A program made the position numbers and the translations under genes. The notes under the pieces are model-generated. The model was not told where the DNA came from. It made no database searches and worked only from the letters and a program-made list of their open reading frames with translations. Positions 1 through 7,403 of a DNA stretch of 56,947 nucleotides are shown here, piece by piece. Within the stretch, counting starts at the first letter, position 1, and each line of letters opens with the position of its first letter. Source of the DNA: CAZUSO01 sp964622775 (GTDB taxonomy: Bacteria; Bacteroidota; Bacteroidia; Chitinophagales; Chitinophagaceae); assembly GCA_964622775.1 (NCBI GenBank), contig CAZUSO010000014.1, positions 1 to 56,947 of the forward strand, written 5' to 3'.

Positions 1-1
1 A

Positions 2-343
2 GCTGCGTTCCATTGGATGAAAACCCCGATTTTAAGGCTTTGTCGGACAATAGTGTTAATGAATGGTAATTCCAATGAAAATATAAACACTTTCCGCTCC
101 ATCTTCAATGGTCGTGAAGACGTATTTGCCGTTCGTTGGGAGAAATCGGGAAAGTCTGGGTATATGCCTGCCTGTCAATATGACCCTTATCCTTATCGGG
201 TGCATAAAATGAATGGTGGGACTTTTCAGAATTATCCACATAAAACCTATTTGCCATTTACCAATAATGAAATCCAAAAGCATTTAAACGGTGTTCAACA
301 ATTTGCGCTTTACCAAACCGGAAATGGAGTGGACACAGTATAG
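2..343 (+). pseudogene. Truncated TOTE conflict-system primase fragment
   Basis: The reading frame is open from the left edge; the first ATG is at 17. From about residue 25 the product reads like the start of the archaeo-eukaryotic primase domain of TOTE conflict-system proteins: FRSIFNGREDVFAVRWE, then GKSGYMPA, then GGTFQNY and KTYLP, ending at KHLNGVQQFALY. In the family that last stretch continues into a conserved block around the catalytic aspartates (NTSWFIAADFD-like). Here the frame instead runs into unrelated residues and stops at 341-343, so the catalytic part is missing. The DNA immediately after belongs to the convergent ccmB end. I read this as a remnant left after deletion or rearrangement, not a working gene. 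The family match is from memory of the motif pattern. Confidence 0.6.
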
Positions 344-351
344 TCACCCTA

Positions 352-1002
352 TTATTCCTTCCAAAGAAAGGGAAATAAGATCAGCCCCAGCGCTACAATC
401 AAAACATCCATCCCCAGCAAGATCATCAACAATCCGGACCAGCCTTCCTGGGAAACCGATGCCACGGCGGTCAGGCTGAGCCGGCTGAGTATCATCAGCA
501 GCGGAATAGCAATCGGGAAGCCTAAGATAGCCATCAACGCGGCATTCTGCCGGGCCTGCGCCGCAATAGCGGACAGGAAGGTAAATAAAACAGAAAGACT
601 TACTCCGCCGCTGGAAGCAATAAGAATAAATGTTGAAGCGTCCTTCATCGGACTGCCTAATAAGAGATTGAACAAACCCAGGCTAAGCAGTGTAATGACC
701 AGCATTAATGCAGCACTGTAGATCATTTTAGCCGCCAGGTAATGAGCCGGGCGTACCAAAAGGAAGTAATAACGTGCCCTCGCCTCACCTTCCTGCAGGA
801 AGCTTTTGGCAACCGCATTAACCGTAATGAAAAGTTGTGCGATCCAGAACAACGCATTCCATACCCGCGACTCCGGCTGCCCGGTCATCATATAAATCAC
901 AAATGCCGTACAACTGACATAAAGCAAAATGCCGTATAGCGTATGCTTCTGCCGCCATTCCAGCAAAAAGTCCTTTTTAATCAGTGTGAATATATGATTC
1001 AA
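352..1002 (-). CDS. ccmB: Heme exporter protein CcmB-like ABC permease
   Basis: This 216-residue integral membrane protein has the CcmB layout: a short cytosolic N-terminus (FTLIKKDFLLEWRQK), then about six hydrophobic segments with a polar loop EGEARARYYFLLVRP after the second, which is the typical CcmB signature region. In the family it forms the membrane part of the CcmABC transporter used in system I cytochrome c maturation. Its ATPase partner CcmA is not in the window. It begins 11 bases after the nitroreductase stop on the same strand, so the two are probably co-transcribed. The stop lies beside the broken TOTE fragment on the opposite strand, so whatever once lay downstream has been rearranged. 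Confidence 0.85.
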   Translation of the reverse strand: MNHIFTLIKKDFLLEWRQKHTLYGILLYVSCTAFVIYMMTGQPESRVWNALFWIAQLFITVNAVAKSFLQEGEARARYYFLLVRPAHYLAAKMIYSAALMLVITLLSLGLFNLLLGSPMKDASTFILIASSGGVSLSVLFTFLSAIAAQARQNAALMAILGFPIAIPLLMILSRLSLTAVASVSQEGWSGLLMILLGMDVLIVALGLILFPFLWKE

Positions 1003-1013
1003 ATATTCCGAAT

Positions 1014-1604
1014 TTATTTCCAGATTATTTTTTCTCCTAAAGGAATCCGGCGTTGGGTCGGTTGTATATCCGCATCGCTTTTCCCGACAAATAGCAGCGC
1101 CACTACACTATCCTGCGCTTCCAGATCCAAAAAGGATTTGAACTGATCCCTGTGTGTCATGCCTCCGGTACTCCATATCGCCGCAAGACCTAATGCTTCG
1201 CAAGCCAGCAGGATATGCTGAACAGCAGCACAAACGGCGGCATACTCTTCTTCTGCGGGGATACGTGCTGCTTCAGTACGCTTCATCACCGTTACAATCA
1301 GATGGGATACCGTTCTGTGCTGATTCCTGAGCTTCTCATATTTTTCCTGATTACGAATGGTCGTATCCGTATTTTCCCAGTACAATTCCGCATGATCTTC
1401 ACAAAACCGCCGCAGCGATTCACCCTTATAAATAAGGAACCGCCAGGGTTCCGTGCGGGCATGTGTCGGCGCCCGATCCGCCAGTTGCAGCAACTGCATA
1501 ATCACCGCATCATCCACCTTATCCCCATTCATCAATGCCGGCTTGGTAGTGTGCCGGTTATGAATAATATCCTGAAGTACCTGAAACCGATCCGGCATAG
1601 TCAA
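1014..1604 (-). CDS. Nitroreductase family FMN-dependent oxidoreductase
   Basis: The 196-residue product fits the small nitroreductase family (YdjA-like). An N-terminal R-x-T-T-K element (HNRHTTKPALM) is followed by LADRAPTHARTEPWRFLIY, the usual FMN-phosphate contact region, and by a late GLAAIWSTGG segment that matches the GLGSCW-type flavin contact in relatives. Such enzymes bind FMN and reduce nitro or quinone substrates with NAD(P)H; the natural substrate cannot be read from sequence. It precedes ccmB by 11 bases. A promoter -7 box lies at 1631-1638, giving a short leader. Confidence 0.85.
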   Translation of the reverse strand: MTMPDRFQVLQDIIHNRHTTKPALMNGDKVDDAVIMQLLQLADRAPTHARTEPWRFLIYKGESLRRFCEDHAELYWENTDTTIRNQEKYEKLRNQHRTVSHLIVTVMKRTEAARIPAEEEYAAVCAAVQHILLACEALGLAAIWSTGGMTHRDQFKSFLDLEAQDSVVALLFVGKSDADIQPTQRRIPLGEKIIWK

Positions 1605-1630
1605 TTACCTGTGTTTTGAAAAAGCAAATG

Positions 1631-1638
1631 CAAAGGTA
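1631..1638 (-). promoter_or_regulatory. Bacteroidota -7 box for nitroreductase-ccmB
   Basis: The minus strand reads TACCTTTG, matching TAnnTTTG, 27 bases before the nitroreductase ATG. No clear -33 TTTG is visible. Confidence 0.5.
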
Positions 1639-1764
1639 ACGGGAACTTTTGGAACAGCCGAACCCTTTCAACGTTGTTGGAAGGAAATGACTCTTCTGCT
1701 CTGCATAGCCCACGCTTAAACCTCCGGCTAAATAATGTGCCTCTGATTTTCAAACTGAAAAGGC

Positions 1765-2307
1765 TCAATCTATCAGTTTCCGCGCCAGCCAGAAATAATT
1801 ACTCAAAAAATCATGTACGTTTTTCTCAAAAGAAGTGTCGGTAAGCTGCCCCTCTTCATCAAATTTCAGATCAGCCTGCGGAACAATCAGCAAGGTAGGC
1901 GATGCGATTCCGAACAAGGCCGGCACTAACTGTAGCATTTGCTGTGCAGCTCGCATACCGCCCATTCGTCCGTCCGATGACGTGACAATACCGAAAGGCT
2001 TTTTATTTTGCTTGGGAAAATGATCAAACAGGTTTTTCATCGCCGGGGAATATGCGCCGTTATATTCCGGCGTGCAGACGATAAATCCGTCCGCAGCAAA
2101 CATCCGTTCGGCAATGGGGCGTAAGGCATCCGGCGCTTCCTCCGGTCGTTTCCATACCTGCTGAATAAAAGGCAAAGTCACCTCATTCAGGGCAATCAGG
2201 CCGGCCTTTATATCTTTGTACTGTTGCATCTGCTGATGTAGATGCGTTGCAACACGTAAATTGAGGCTGGGACGTCTGGGGCTTCCTGCAATAATTTCAA
2301 TATTCAT
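1765..2307 (-). CDS. NADPH-dependent FMN reductase (flavodoxin-like)
   Basis: The product is about 180 residues when started at the ATG at 2307, giving MNIEIIAGSPRRPSLN, where GSPR-x-x-S is the FMN-phosphate loop found right at the N-terminus of this family. An upstream in-frame ATG at 2349 would add 14 residues that do not fit the family. Further on, TPEYNGAYSPAMKNLFDHF is the hallmark PEYNxxxPxxLKN motif. Members reduce FMN or act as azo/quinone/chromate reductases. The gene is separated from the nitroreductase by 160 bases, so joint transcription is uncertain. Confidence 0.88.
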   Translation of the reverse strand: MNIEIIAGSPRRPSLNLRVATHLHQQMQQYKDIKAGLIALNEVTLPFIQQVWKRPEEAPDALRPIAERMFAADGFIVCTPEYNGAYSPAMKNLFDHFPKQNKKPFGIVTSSDGRMGGMRAAQQMLQLVPALFGIASPTLLIVPQADLKFDEEGQLTDTSFEKNVHDFLSNYFWLARKLID

Positions 2308-2388
2308 AATACTGCGCAAATTATAGTTTTTACCGTAAATATCAGGCAAAAAGGTAAAATCAATACCTTAAATTAACGAGGATAGTCG

Positions 2389-2396
2389 TACCTTTG
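2389..2396 (+). promoter_or_regulatory. Bacteroidota -7 box for yajC-coaE-ribH
   Basis: TACCTTTG (TAnnTTTG) ends 25 bases before the yajC ATG at 2422. Confidence 0.55.
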
Positions 2397-2421
2397 CCAC
2401 TCAAAAAAACATACAATAATA

Positions 2422-2790
2422 ATGTCATTTAACATGGTTAGTATTTTATTGCAGGCAGGAAGTCCCGCATCGGGCGGAGGCTTTACTTTTCCTTTAATGA
2501 TGGTGGGTATGATCGTCGTGATGTATTTCTTTATGATCCGCCCGCAGCAAAAGCGTGCAAAGGAACAAAAGAAGTTTGCGGAAAGTACCGGAACGGGCGA
2601 CCGGGTGGTAACCACTTCGGGCATTCATGGCCGCATCGTTCGTACCAATGACGATGGCACCATGGTGCTGGAGATTGACCGCAATACAAATGTTACGGTG
2701 GAGCGCCAGGCAATTTCCATGGAAATGACTGCGGCTTATAATAAGCGCAGCGCTAACGCTACATCATCCGCAACTGCGGAAATCAAATAA
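2422..2790 (+). CDS. yajC: Preprotein translocase accessory subunit YajC
   Basis: The 122-residue protein has one N-terminal membrane helix (about residues 21-38, FPLMMVGMIVVMYFFMI) directly followed by the diagnostic RPQQKRAKEQKKF, then a small basic/beta cytosolic domain with GDRVVTTSGIHGRI. YajC is a single-pass inner-membrane protein associated with SecDF at the Sec translocon. A MSFNMVSIL start gives two possible methionines (1 and 5); the choice changes little. It leads a plus-strand group with coaE 14 bases downstream and ribH after that. Confidence 0.93.
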   Translation: MSFNMVSILLQAGSPASGGGFTFPLMMVGMIVVMYFFMIRPQQKRAKEQKKFAESTGTGDRVVTTSGIHGRIVRTNDDGTMVLEIDRNTNVTVERQAISMEMTAAYNKRSANATSSATAEIK

Positions 2791-2804
2791 GACACCGTCA
2801 TCAA

Positions 2805-3395
2805 ATGCTTCAGGTTGGCATTACAGGCGGGATCGGATCCGGCAAAAGCACGATAACCCGGGTATTTGAAGTGCTGGGCATACCGGTTTTGAATTCGGAT
2901 ATTCTGGCAAAACATTTGATGCAGCATGACCCGGAATTGCGCCGGTCTGTCATGGCATTGCTCGGTCCGGAAGCCTACCAGAACGGGCAGCTAAACAGGA
3001 AATGGATTGCATCGCTTGTATTCAGCAACCCGCAGTTTCTGGATGGATTAAATGCCATAGTGCATCCCGCTACAATAGCATATTCTAAACAATGGGCGCA
3101 GCAGCAAGTTGCGCCTTATATACTTAAAGAAGCCGCATTGCTCTTTGAAAGTGGCAGTTATAAGGAATTAGATAAGGTAATCGGAGTCTCCTCCCCGCTG
3201 CAACTTCGCTTGCAGCGTGCTGCACAAAGAGACCAGGTCAGTGAGGCGGAAATTCAAAGACGAATGGCCCGGCAAATGGATGAGGATGAAAAGATGCAGC
3301 GTTGCAATTTTATTATTAAAAATGATGAAAGTGAATCCGTCATTAAACAGGTACTGCAACTTCATCAGCAATTGCTTCAATTAGCGCAGGCCTGA
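2805..3395 (+). CDS. coaE: Dephospho-CoA kinase
   Basis: CoaE phosphorylates the ribose 3'-OH of dephospho-CoA, the last step of coenzyme A synthesis. The 196-residue protein opens with MLQVGITGGIGSGKSTI, the family P-loop at residues 8-16, then the nucleoside-binding segment GIPVLNSDILAKHLM (Asp where relatives have D-A-D-x-x-A/R) and HPATIAYSKQW and EAALLFESG later, all typical of CoaE. It lies 14 bases after yajC and 30 before ribH, as part of one transcription unit. Confidence 0.93.
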   Translation: MLQVGITGGIGSGKSTITRVFEVLGIPVLNSDILAKHLMQHDPELRRSVMALLGPEAYQNGQLNRKWIASLVFSNPQFLDGLNAIVHPATIAYSKQWAQQQVAPYILKEAALLFESGSYKELDKVIGVSSPLQLRLQRAAQRDQVSEAEIQRRMARQMDEDEKMQRCNFIIKNDESESVIKQVLQLHQQLLQLAQA

Positions 3396-3425
3396 ATTCA
3401 ACCATCGTTGTAATAAAATATCAAT

Positions 3426-3923
3426 ATGGCACAATATTCTCACAGTAGCACCCTGTTGGACATCAGTGAACTGCAACAGTTGAAAGCACCGCGCGTTGCC
3501 ATAGTCTATACCGAATGGAATGAGCAAATTGTGGCAGCGCAACGGGAAGGCGCACACCGAATCACAGCACGCACCGGGGCGGTCATCACGCATGAAATTG
3601 CCGTTCCGGGAAGTATCGAATTACCTTTTGCCTGCAAACATCTTATTGAACATACGGATGAGCAGAGCGGCCCGCAGGCTGTTATCGCATTTGGCGCGGT
3701 CATTCGCGGCGGCACTGCACATTTCGACTATGTATGTAAAGCGGTAACCGAAGGCATTATGCATCTGAATGTACATAAGGATATTCCGGTGATCTTTGGC
3801 GTGCTGACTTTAGACAACGAGCAGCAGGCCTGGGAGCGGCTCGGCGGCCCCTACGGACACAAGGGCGAGGAAGCCATGATTGCCGCATTGAAAATGATCC
3901 GACTGAAACAATTGCCGCTTTAG
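3426..3923 (+). CDS. ribH: 6,7-dimethyl-8-ribityllumazine synthase
   Basis: RibH condenses 5-amino-6-ribitylaminouracil with 3,4-dihydroxy-2-butanone 4-phosphate, the penultimate step of riboflavin synthesis. The 165-residue sequence shows VYTEWNEQIV (substrate-binding strand), VPGSIELPFACK, AFGAVIRGGTAHFDYV (the catalytic His environment) and PVIFGVLTLDNEQQAWER, in the usual order. It is last in the yajC-coaE-ribH run and ends only 4 bases from the convergent feoB stop, leaving no room for a long terminator. Confidence 0.95.
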   Translation: MAQYSHSSTLLDISELQQLKAPRVAIVYTEWNEQIVAAQREGAHRITARTGAVITHEIAVPGSIELPFACKHLIEHTDEQSGPQAVIAFGAVIRGGTAHFDYVCKAVTEGIMHLNVHKDIPVIFGVLTLDNEQQAWERLGGPYGHKGEEAMIAALKMIRLKQLPL

Positions 3924-3927
3924 AACC

Positions 3928-6051
3928 TTATTTCAGCAACTGATATGCTATCAATGAGGCCAGGTAAGCAAGTCCGGTCATATAGATCAACTGAAATACC
4001 GGCCATTTCCAGGTTCTGGTTTCCCGTTTTACAATAGCCAGCGTACTCATGCACTGCATGGCGAAGGCATAAAAAATCATGAGCGAAACACCAGATGCCA
4101 GGGTGTAAACAGGCGTTCCGTCTGCCCGTTTTGCCATCTTCATTTTATTTTTCAGAGATATTTCATCATCGGCATTTCCCACGCTGTACAGGGTAGCCAT
4201 TGTACCTACAAAAACTTCGCGTGCTGCAAACGAAGAAAGCAGGGCAATCCCGATTTTCCAGTCATAGCCTAATGGTTGAATAGCAGGCTCTATTATTTTC
4301 CCTAAATAACCCGCATAAGAATGTTCCAGCTTTTCAGAAGCAAAAGCTACGGATTGTTCCGTATTCAGCTCAGCATTCTGCTCTGCTGCGATTTGCTGAT
4401 ATTTCAATTCCGTATTATCCATTCCTTTACCCGGCCCGAATGAGGCAAGCGCCCACAGGACGAGGGAGATAACAATAATAATCTTACCGGCATCCGTCAC
4501 AAATATCTTAGCCTTTTCATACATTGTTACAAAAGCATTGCCCCAACGCGGAATATGATATACCGGAAGCTCCATCAGGTAAAGGCTGCGTTCCTTCATT
4601 TTTATAAATACGGAAATAATTCTTGCAACAAACAATGCAGTAAAGAAGCCTAAAAGATACAAGCCTAAAAATACCAGTCCCTGTAAGCTGATAAAGCCAA
4701 AATATAATTCCTGCGGTATTACCAGTGCAATCAATATGACATAAACCGGAAGCCGTGCGGAGCAACTAATCAGTGGAGTGACTAAGATAGTAATAAGCCG
4801 CTCCTTAGGATTTTCAATGGTGCGGGCCGCCATAACCGCAGGAATAGCACATGCCATCCCGCTGATCAATGGCATTACAGATCGACCGTTAAGTCCCGAT
4901 CCGCGCAAAAGCCGGTCGGTAAGAAAACTGATCCTGGCCATGTATCCGGTATCTTCCAGTATGGTAATGATAAAAAACAGAATAGCAATCTGGGGTATAA
5001 AAATCACGATGCCTCCTATACCGGCAATTACACCGTTTACCAGCAAATCCGCCCACCAGCTTTCGGGAAGCGCCGTACCAATCCAGCCTCCGAATTTTGT
5101 AAAAATAAAATCAATCCAGTCCATCGGATAAGAAGCCAGCCTGAAAACCGCCTGAAACATCAGGAATAAAACCAACAGTAAGATGGCATAACCCCAGACC
5201 CGGTGTAATAATATCTTGTCGATCCGCTCCGTGAATAATTGCTTTTTGAGCGGATTATCTTCCACTACCGTGCGGCGCATAATATGGTTGATCCGTTCAT
5301 AGCGCGCCATCACTTCTTCAGCCTGAATCCTGGACTTGTACAAAGGCGTTTCCTGCAACAGTCCGTCTAAAACCGCCTTGTAATCACCGGAAATAAAGCT
5401 GATCTTATCATAAGCGCCGCAAAGGTGCAAGGCTGCATAAGCGCTGATACCGGGAAATTCCGACCGGATATTTGCAATCACCTGTTGAGGCAGCGATTCC
5501 GGAGGATCGATAAAATCCGGCAAGGGAGCAAAGTCGTTCCCTTCCATCTGAGCGATCCGTTTTTTCAACTCGGGTATCCCTTTATTCTTTCGGGGATTGA
5601 TAGCAACTACCGGAATCCCCAGTTCGCGTTCCAGGCCATTAATATCGATTTCCATACCCTTTTTACGAGCAATGTCCAACATGGTCAGCGCCAGCAGCAC
5701 CGGCTTTTTCAAATCAATGATTTGCGAACAAAAGAGCAAATTGCGCTTCAGGTTGGCAGCATCAGCCACGATGACAATCAGATCAGGAGCGTCTTTTCCA
5801 TGAGGATTCAGCAGGGTTTCGTATGTTACATATTCATCCTCCGACTTTGGATACAGGCTGTAGGTTCCTGGCAGATCAATGACTTTTGCCGTCAGATCGG
5901 TATATAGAGCGAAAACGCCGGTCTTCTTATCAACAGTAACCCCGGGGAAGTTGCCCACTTTTTGATTCATCCCCGTCAGGGAATTAAAAAGTGAAGTTTT
6001 GCCGCTGTTGGGATTGCCCGTCAGGGCTATTTTAAAATAAGACTTGGCCAT
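3928..6051 (-). CDS. feoB: Ferrous iron transporter FeoB
   Basis: FeoB is the GTPase-coupled Fe(II) permease of the inner membrane. The N-terminal G domain shows G1 GNPNSGKT, G2 region FPGVTVDKK, G3 DLPGTYSL and an SA-type loop NPRKNKG. The G4 motif reads TMLD where most GTPases have NxxD. A helical spacer follows, then the permease core with two Gate-like repeats (IFIPQIAILFF; GLNGRSVMPLISGMACAIPAV; SCSARLPVYVILIA) and FSSFAAREVFVG-type motif. The full length is about 707 residues. I prefer the ATG at 6051 (MAKSYFKIALTGN) because the ATG at 6066 lies inside the probable promoter -7 box. No feoA or feoC is adjacent. Confidence 0.95.
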   Translation of the reverse strand: MAKSYFKIALTGNPNSGKTSLFNSLTGMNQKVGNFPGVTVDKKTGVFALYTDLTAKVIDLPGTYSLYPKSEDEYVTYETLLNPHGKDAPDLIVIVADAANLKRNLLFCSQIIDLKKPVLLALTMLDIARKKGMEIDINGLERELGIPVVAINPRKNKGIPELKKRIAQMEGNDFAPLPDFIDPPESLPQQVIANIRSEFPGISAYAALHLCGAYDKISFISGDYKAVLDGLLQETPLYKSRIQAEEVMARYERINHIMRRTVVEDNPLKKQLFTERIDKILLHRVWGYAILLLVLFLMFQAVFRLASYPMDWIDFIFTKFGGWIGTALPESWWADLLVNGVIAGIGGIVIFIPQIAILFFIITILEDTGYMARISFLTDRLLRGSGLNGRSVMPLISGMACAIPAVMAARTIENPKERLITILVTPLISCSARLPVYVILIALVIPQELYFGFISLQGLVFLGLYLLGFFTALFVARIISVFIKMKERSLYLMELPVYHIPRWGNAFVTMYEKAKIFVTDAGKIIIVISLVLWALASFGPGKGMDNTELKYQQIAAEQNAELNTEQSVAFASEKLEHSYAGYLGKIIEPAIQPLGYDWKIGIALLSSFAAREVFVGTMATLYSVGNADDEISLKNKMKMAKRADGTPVYTLASGVSLMIFYAFAMQCMSTLAIVKRETRTWKWPVFQLIYMTGLAYLASLIAYQLLK

Positions 6052-6063
6052 TTTCAGAATCCG

Positions 6064-6071
6064 CAAAGATA
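6064..6071 (-). promoter_or_regulatory. Bacteroidota -7 box for feoB
   Basis: The minus strand reads TATCTTTG (TAnnTTTG). If used, the transcript starts only a few bases before the ATG at 6051 and excludes the start at 6066. Confidence 0.4.
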
Positions 6072-6122
6072 CGCATTTAAGACACGGCTTTTCAGCCGAA
6101 ACAGGGCTTTATGACAATTCTG

Positions 6123-6842
6123 CTACAATTGCTTTAAAGCGTTTAGCATGATATTCCTGACCTGCTCCTTCAATTGTGCAACATCCAGCCCTGCCATATC
6201 CTCCATATGGATTTCCCGGAGAAAAACGGCTCTGGAAATACCCGGGCTAAAGCTGAAGATGCTCCTGTAATGCAGACGCTTTTTAGTGTCGGGGAATAAT
6301 ACCGGCAGAATCGGCGTATTCGTTTCCTTTGCTATACGAAATGCCCCGTCATAAAAGCTCATGAGCAGGTCTTCCGTTTCATTAAAAGCGCCCTCCGGAA
6401 AGATAAAGATACTCCCGGAATGTTCCAGGTGCTTTTTCAGTTGATGGATACTTTTGTTTTTACTGGTTTTATTATCGCGCTGTACCAACACGGCAATTTG
6501 CTTATATAAAAACCCGAAAAGCGGGATCTTAGCCAGTTCCGCCTTGGCTAACGGTTTGGCATAAAAATCAATAGCCCGGAAGATCATTGCCGTATCGAGA
6601 TAAGAAATATGATTGGCTACAACGATATAATTTTTCCCCGAATCTGGCTTCCCGGCACTATAAATAACTTTGACCGGTATGGCAATCAGGAAAAGCCAAA
6701 TGAAGCCCCAAACCCGGACAAGCCGCCAGCTTGCCTTTCTGCCTTTTTCTCTCAAAAAACTAAAACACACAAAAAACGGCAGGAATAGCAGGAACAGCAC
6801 CACAAAAGTGATGATGCAGTATATGGAATAAAGATATCTCAA
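6123..6842 (-). CDS. 1-acyl-sn-glycerol-3-phosphate acyltransferase family (PlsC-like)
   Basis: The 239-residue protein has an N-terminal membrane anchor (two hydrophobic stretches within residues 1-60) and the acyltransferase motifs in order: NHISYLDT (motif I, H-x4-D), a later KAELAKIPLFGFLYK (motif II region), FPEGAFNETED (motif III, P-E-G) and NTPILPVLFP (motif IV). It probably transfers an acyl chain to lysophosphatidic acid or a related lysolipid in phospholipid synthesis. It is the only such enzyme in the window. Whether it is the main PlsC or a paralogue cannot be told here. Confidence 0.85.
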   Translation of the reverse strand: MRYLYSIYCIITFVVLFLLFLPFFVCFSFLREKGRKASWRLVRVWGFIWLFLIAIPVKVIYSAGKPDSGKNYIVVANHISYLDTAMIFRAIDFYAKPLAKAELAKIPLFGFLYKQIAVLVQRDNKTSKNKSIHQLKKHLEHSGSIFIFPEGAFNETEDLLMSFYDGAFRIAKETNTPILPVLFPDTKKRLHYRSIFSFSPGISRAVFLREIHMEDMAGLDVAQLKEQVRNIMLNALKQL

Positions 6843-6883
6843 AAAGGAGGTATTGCGTTTATGGATTTAGTATCATGGCAAGC

Positions 6884-7357
6884 CTACATTCCTGCAAGCC
6901 AGCCGCGGCCTAATTCGGTACGGAAGGGCCAGGGAATAGTCACCAACATAACAATCAATGCAATCAGGAAAAACCAGAAAGCACGCCTGAATTTCGTTTT
7001 GTCTGCTCCCGACTTTTTAGTGGCCGCATAGCCGGTATGCACCAGTATAAGCGCTATGATCATACCTGTAATATGCTCCACGACAAAGAAACGAGCCACA
7101 TTGTTTTTCATCAGCTCTCCCATGGAACCGCTTTCCTGGATTAGCTTAATGCCCCAGTTGCCAAAAAAATACAGGTATATGCCAATCAGTAGCTGAATAT
7201 CCATGATGATCATAAAGAGCATCGCCGGTCTCTTGTCGGATTTGGTAAAAGCCTTGCCGCCACTCATACCTGTGGCCATTTTAACAATCGCCCAAAGTGC
7301 AAACAGCAATACAAGGTAACGAACAATACTGTGAAGGTGTAACATTCCTGTTTCCAT
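6884..7357 (-). CDS. Four-helix membrane protein, possible cytochrome b-like
   Basis: The 157-residue protein has four predicted membrane helices (about residues 8-28, 44-66, 90-110, 124-146). Histidines occur at the edges of helix 1 (LHLHSIVRY) and in helix 3 (VVEHITG, LVHTGY), which could bind heme as in small cytochrome b-like proteins of Bacteroidota; that is inference from spacing only. It lies 41 bases upstream of the acyltransferase on the same strand. The C-terminus IPWPFRTELGRGWL is reminiscent of a family conserved in this phylum, but I cannot name a function. Confidence 0.6.
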   Translation of the reverse strand: METGMLHLHSIVRYLVLLFALWAIVKMATGMSGGKAFTKSDKRPAMLFMIIMDIQLLIGIYLYFFGNWGIKLIQESGSMGELMKNNVARFFVVEHITGMIIALILVHTGYAATKKSGADKTKFRRAFWFFLIALIVMLVTIPWPFRTELGRGWLAGM

Positions 7358-7403
7358 ATTAGAATTATTTTTGACGAAAATACAATAAAAACCAATATTT
7401 CAT

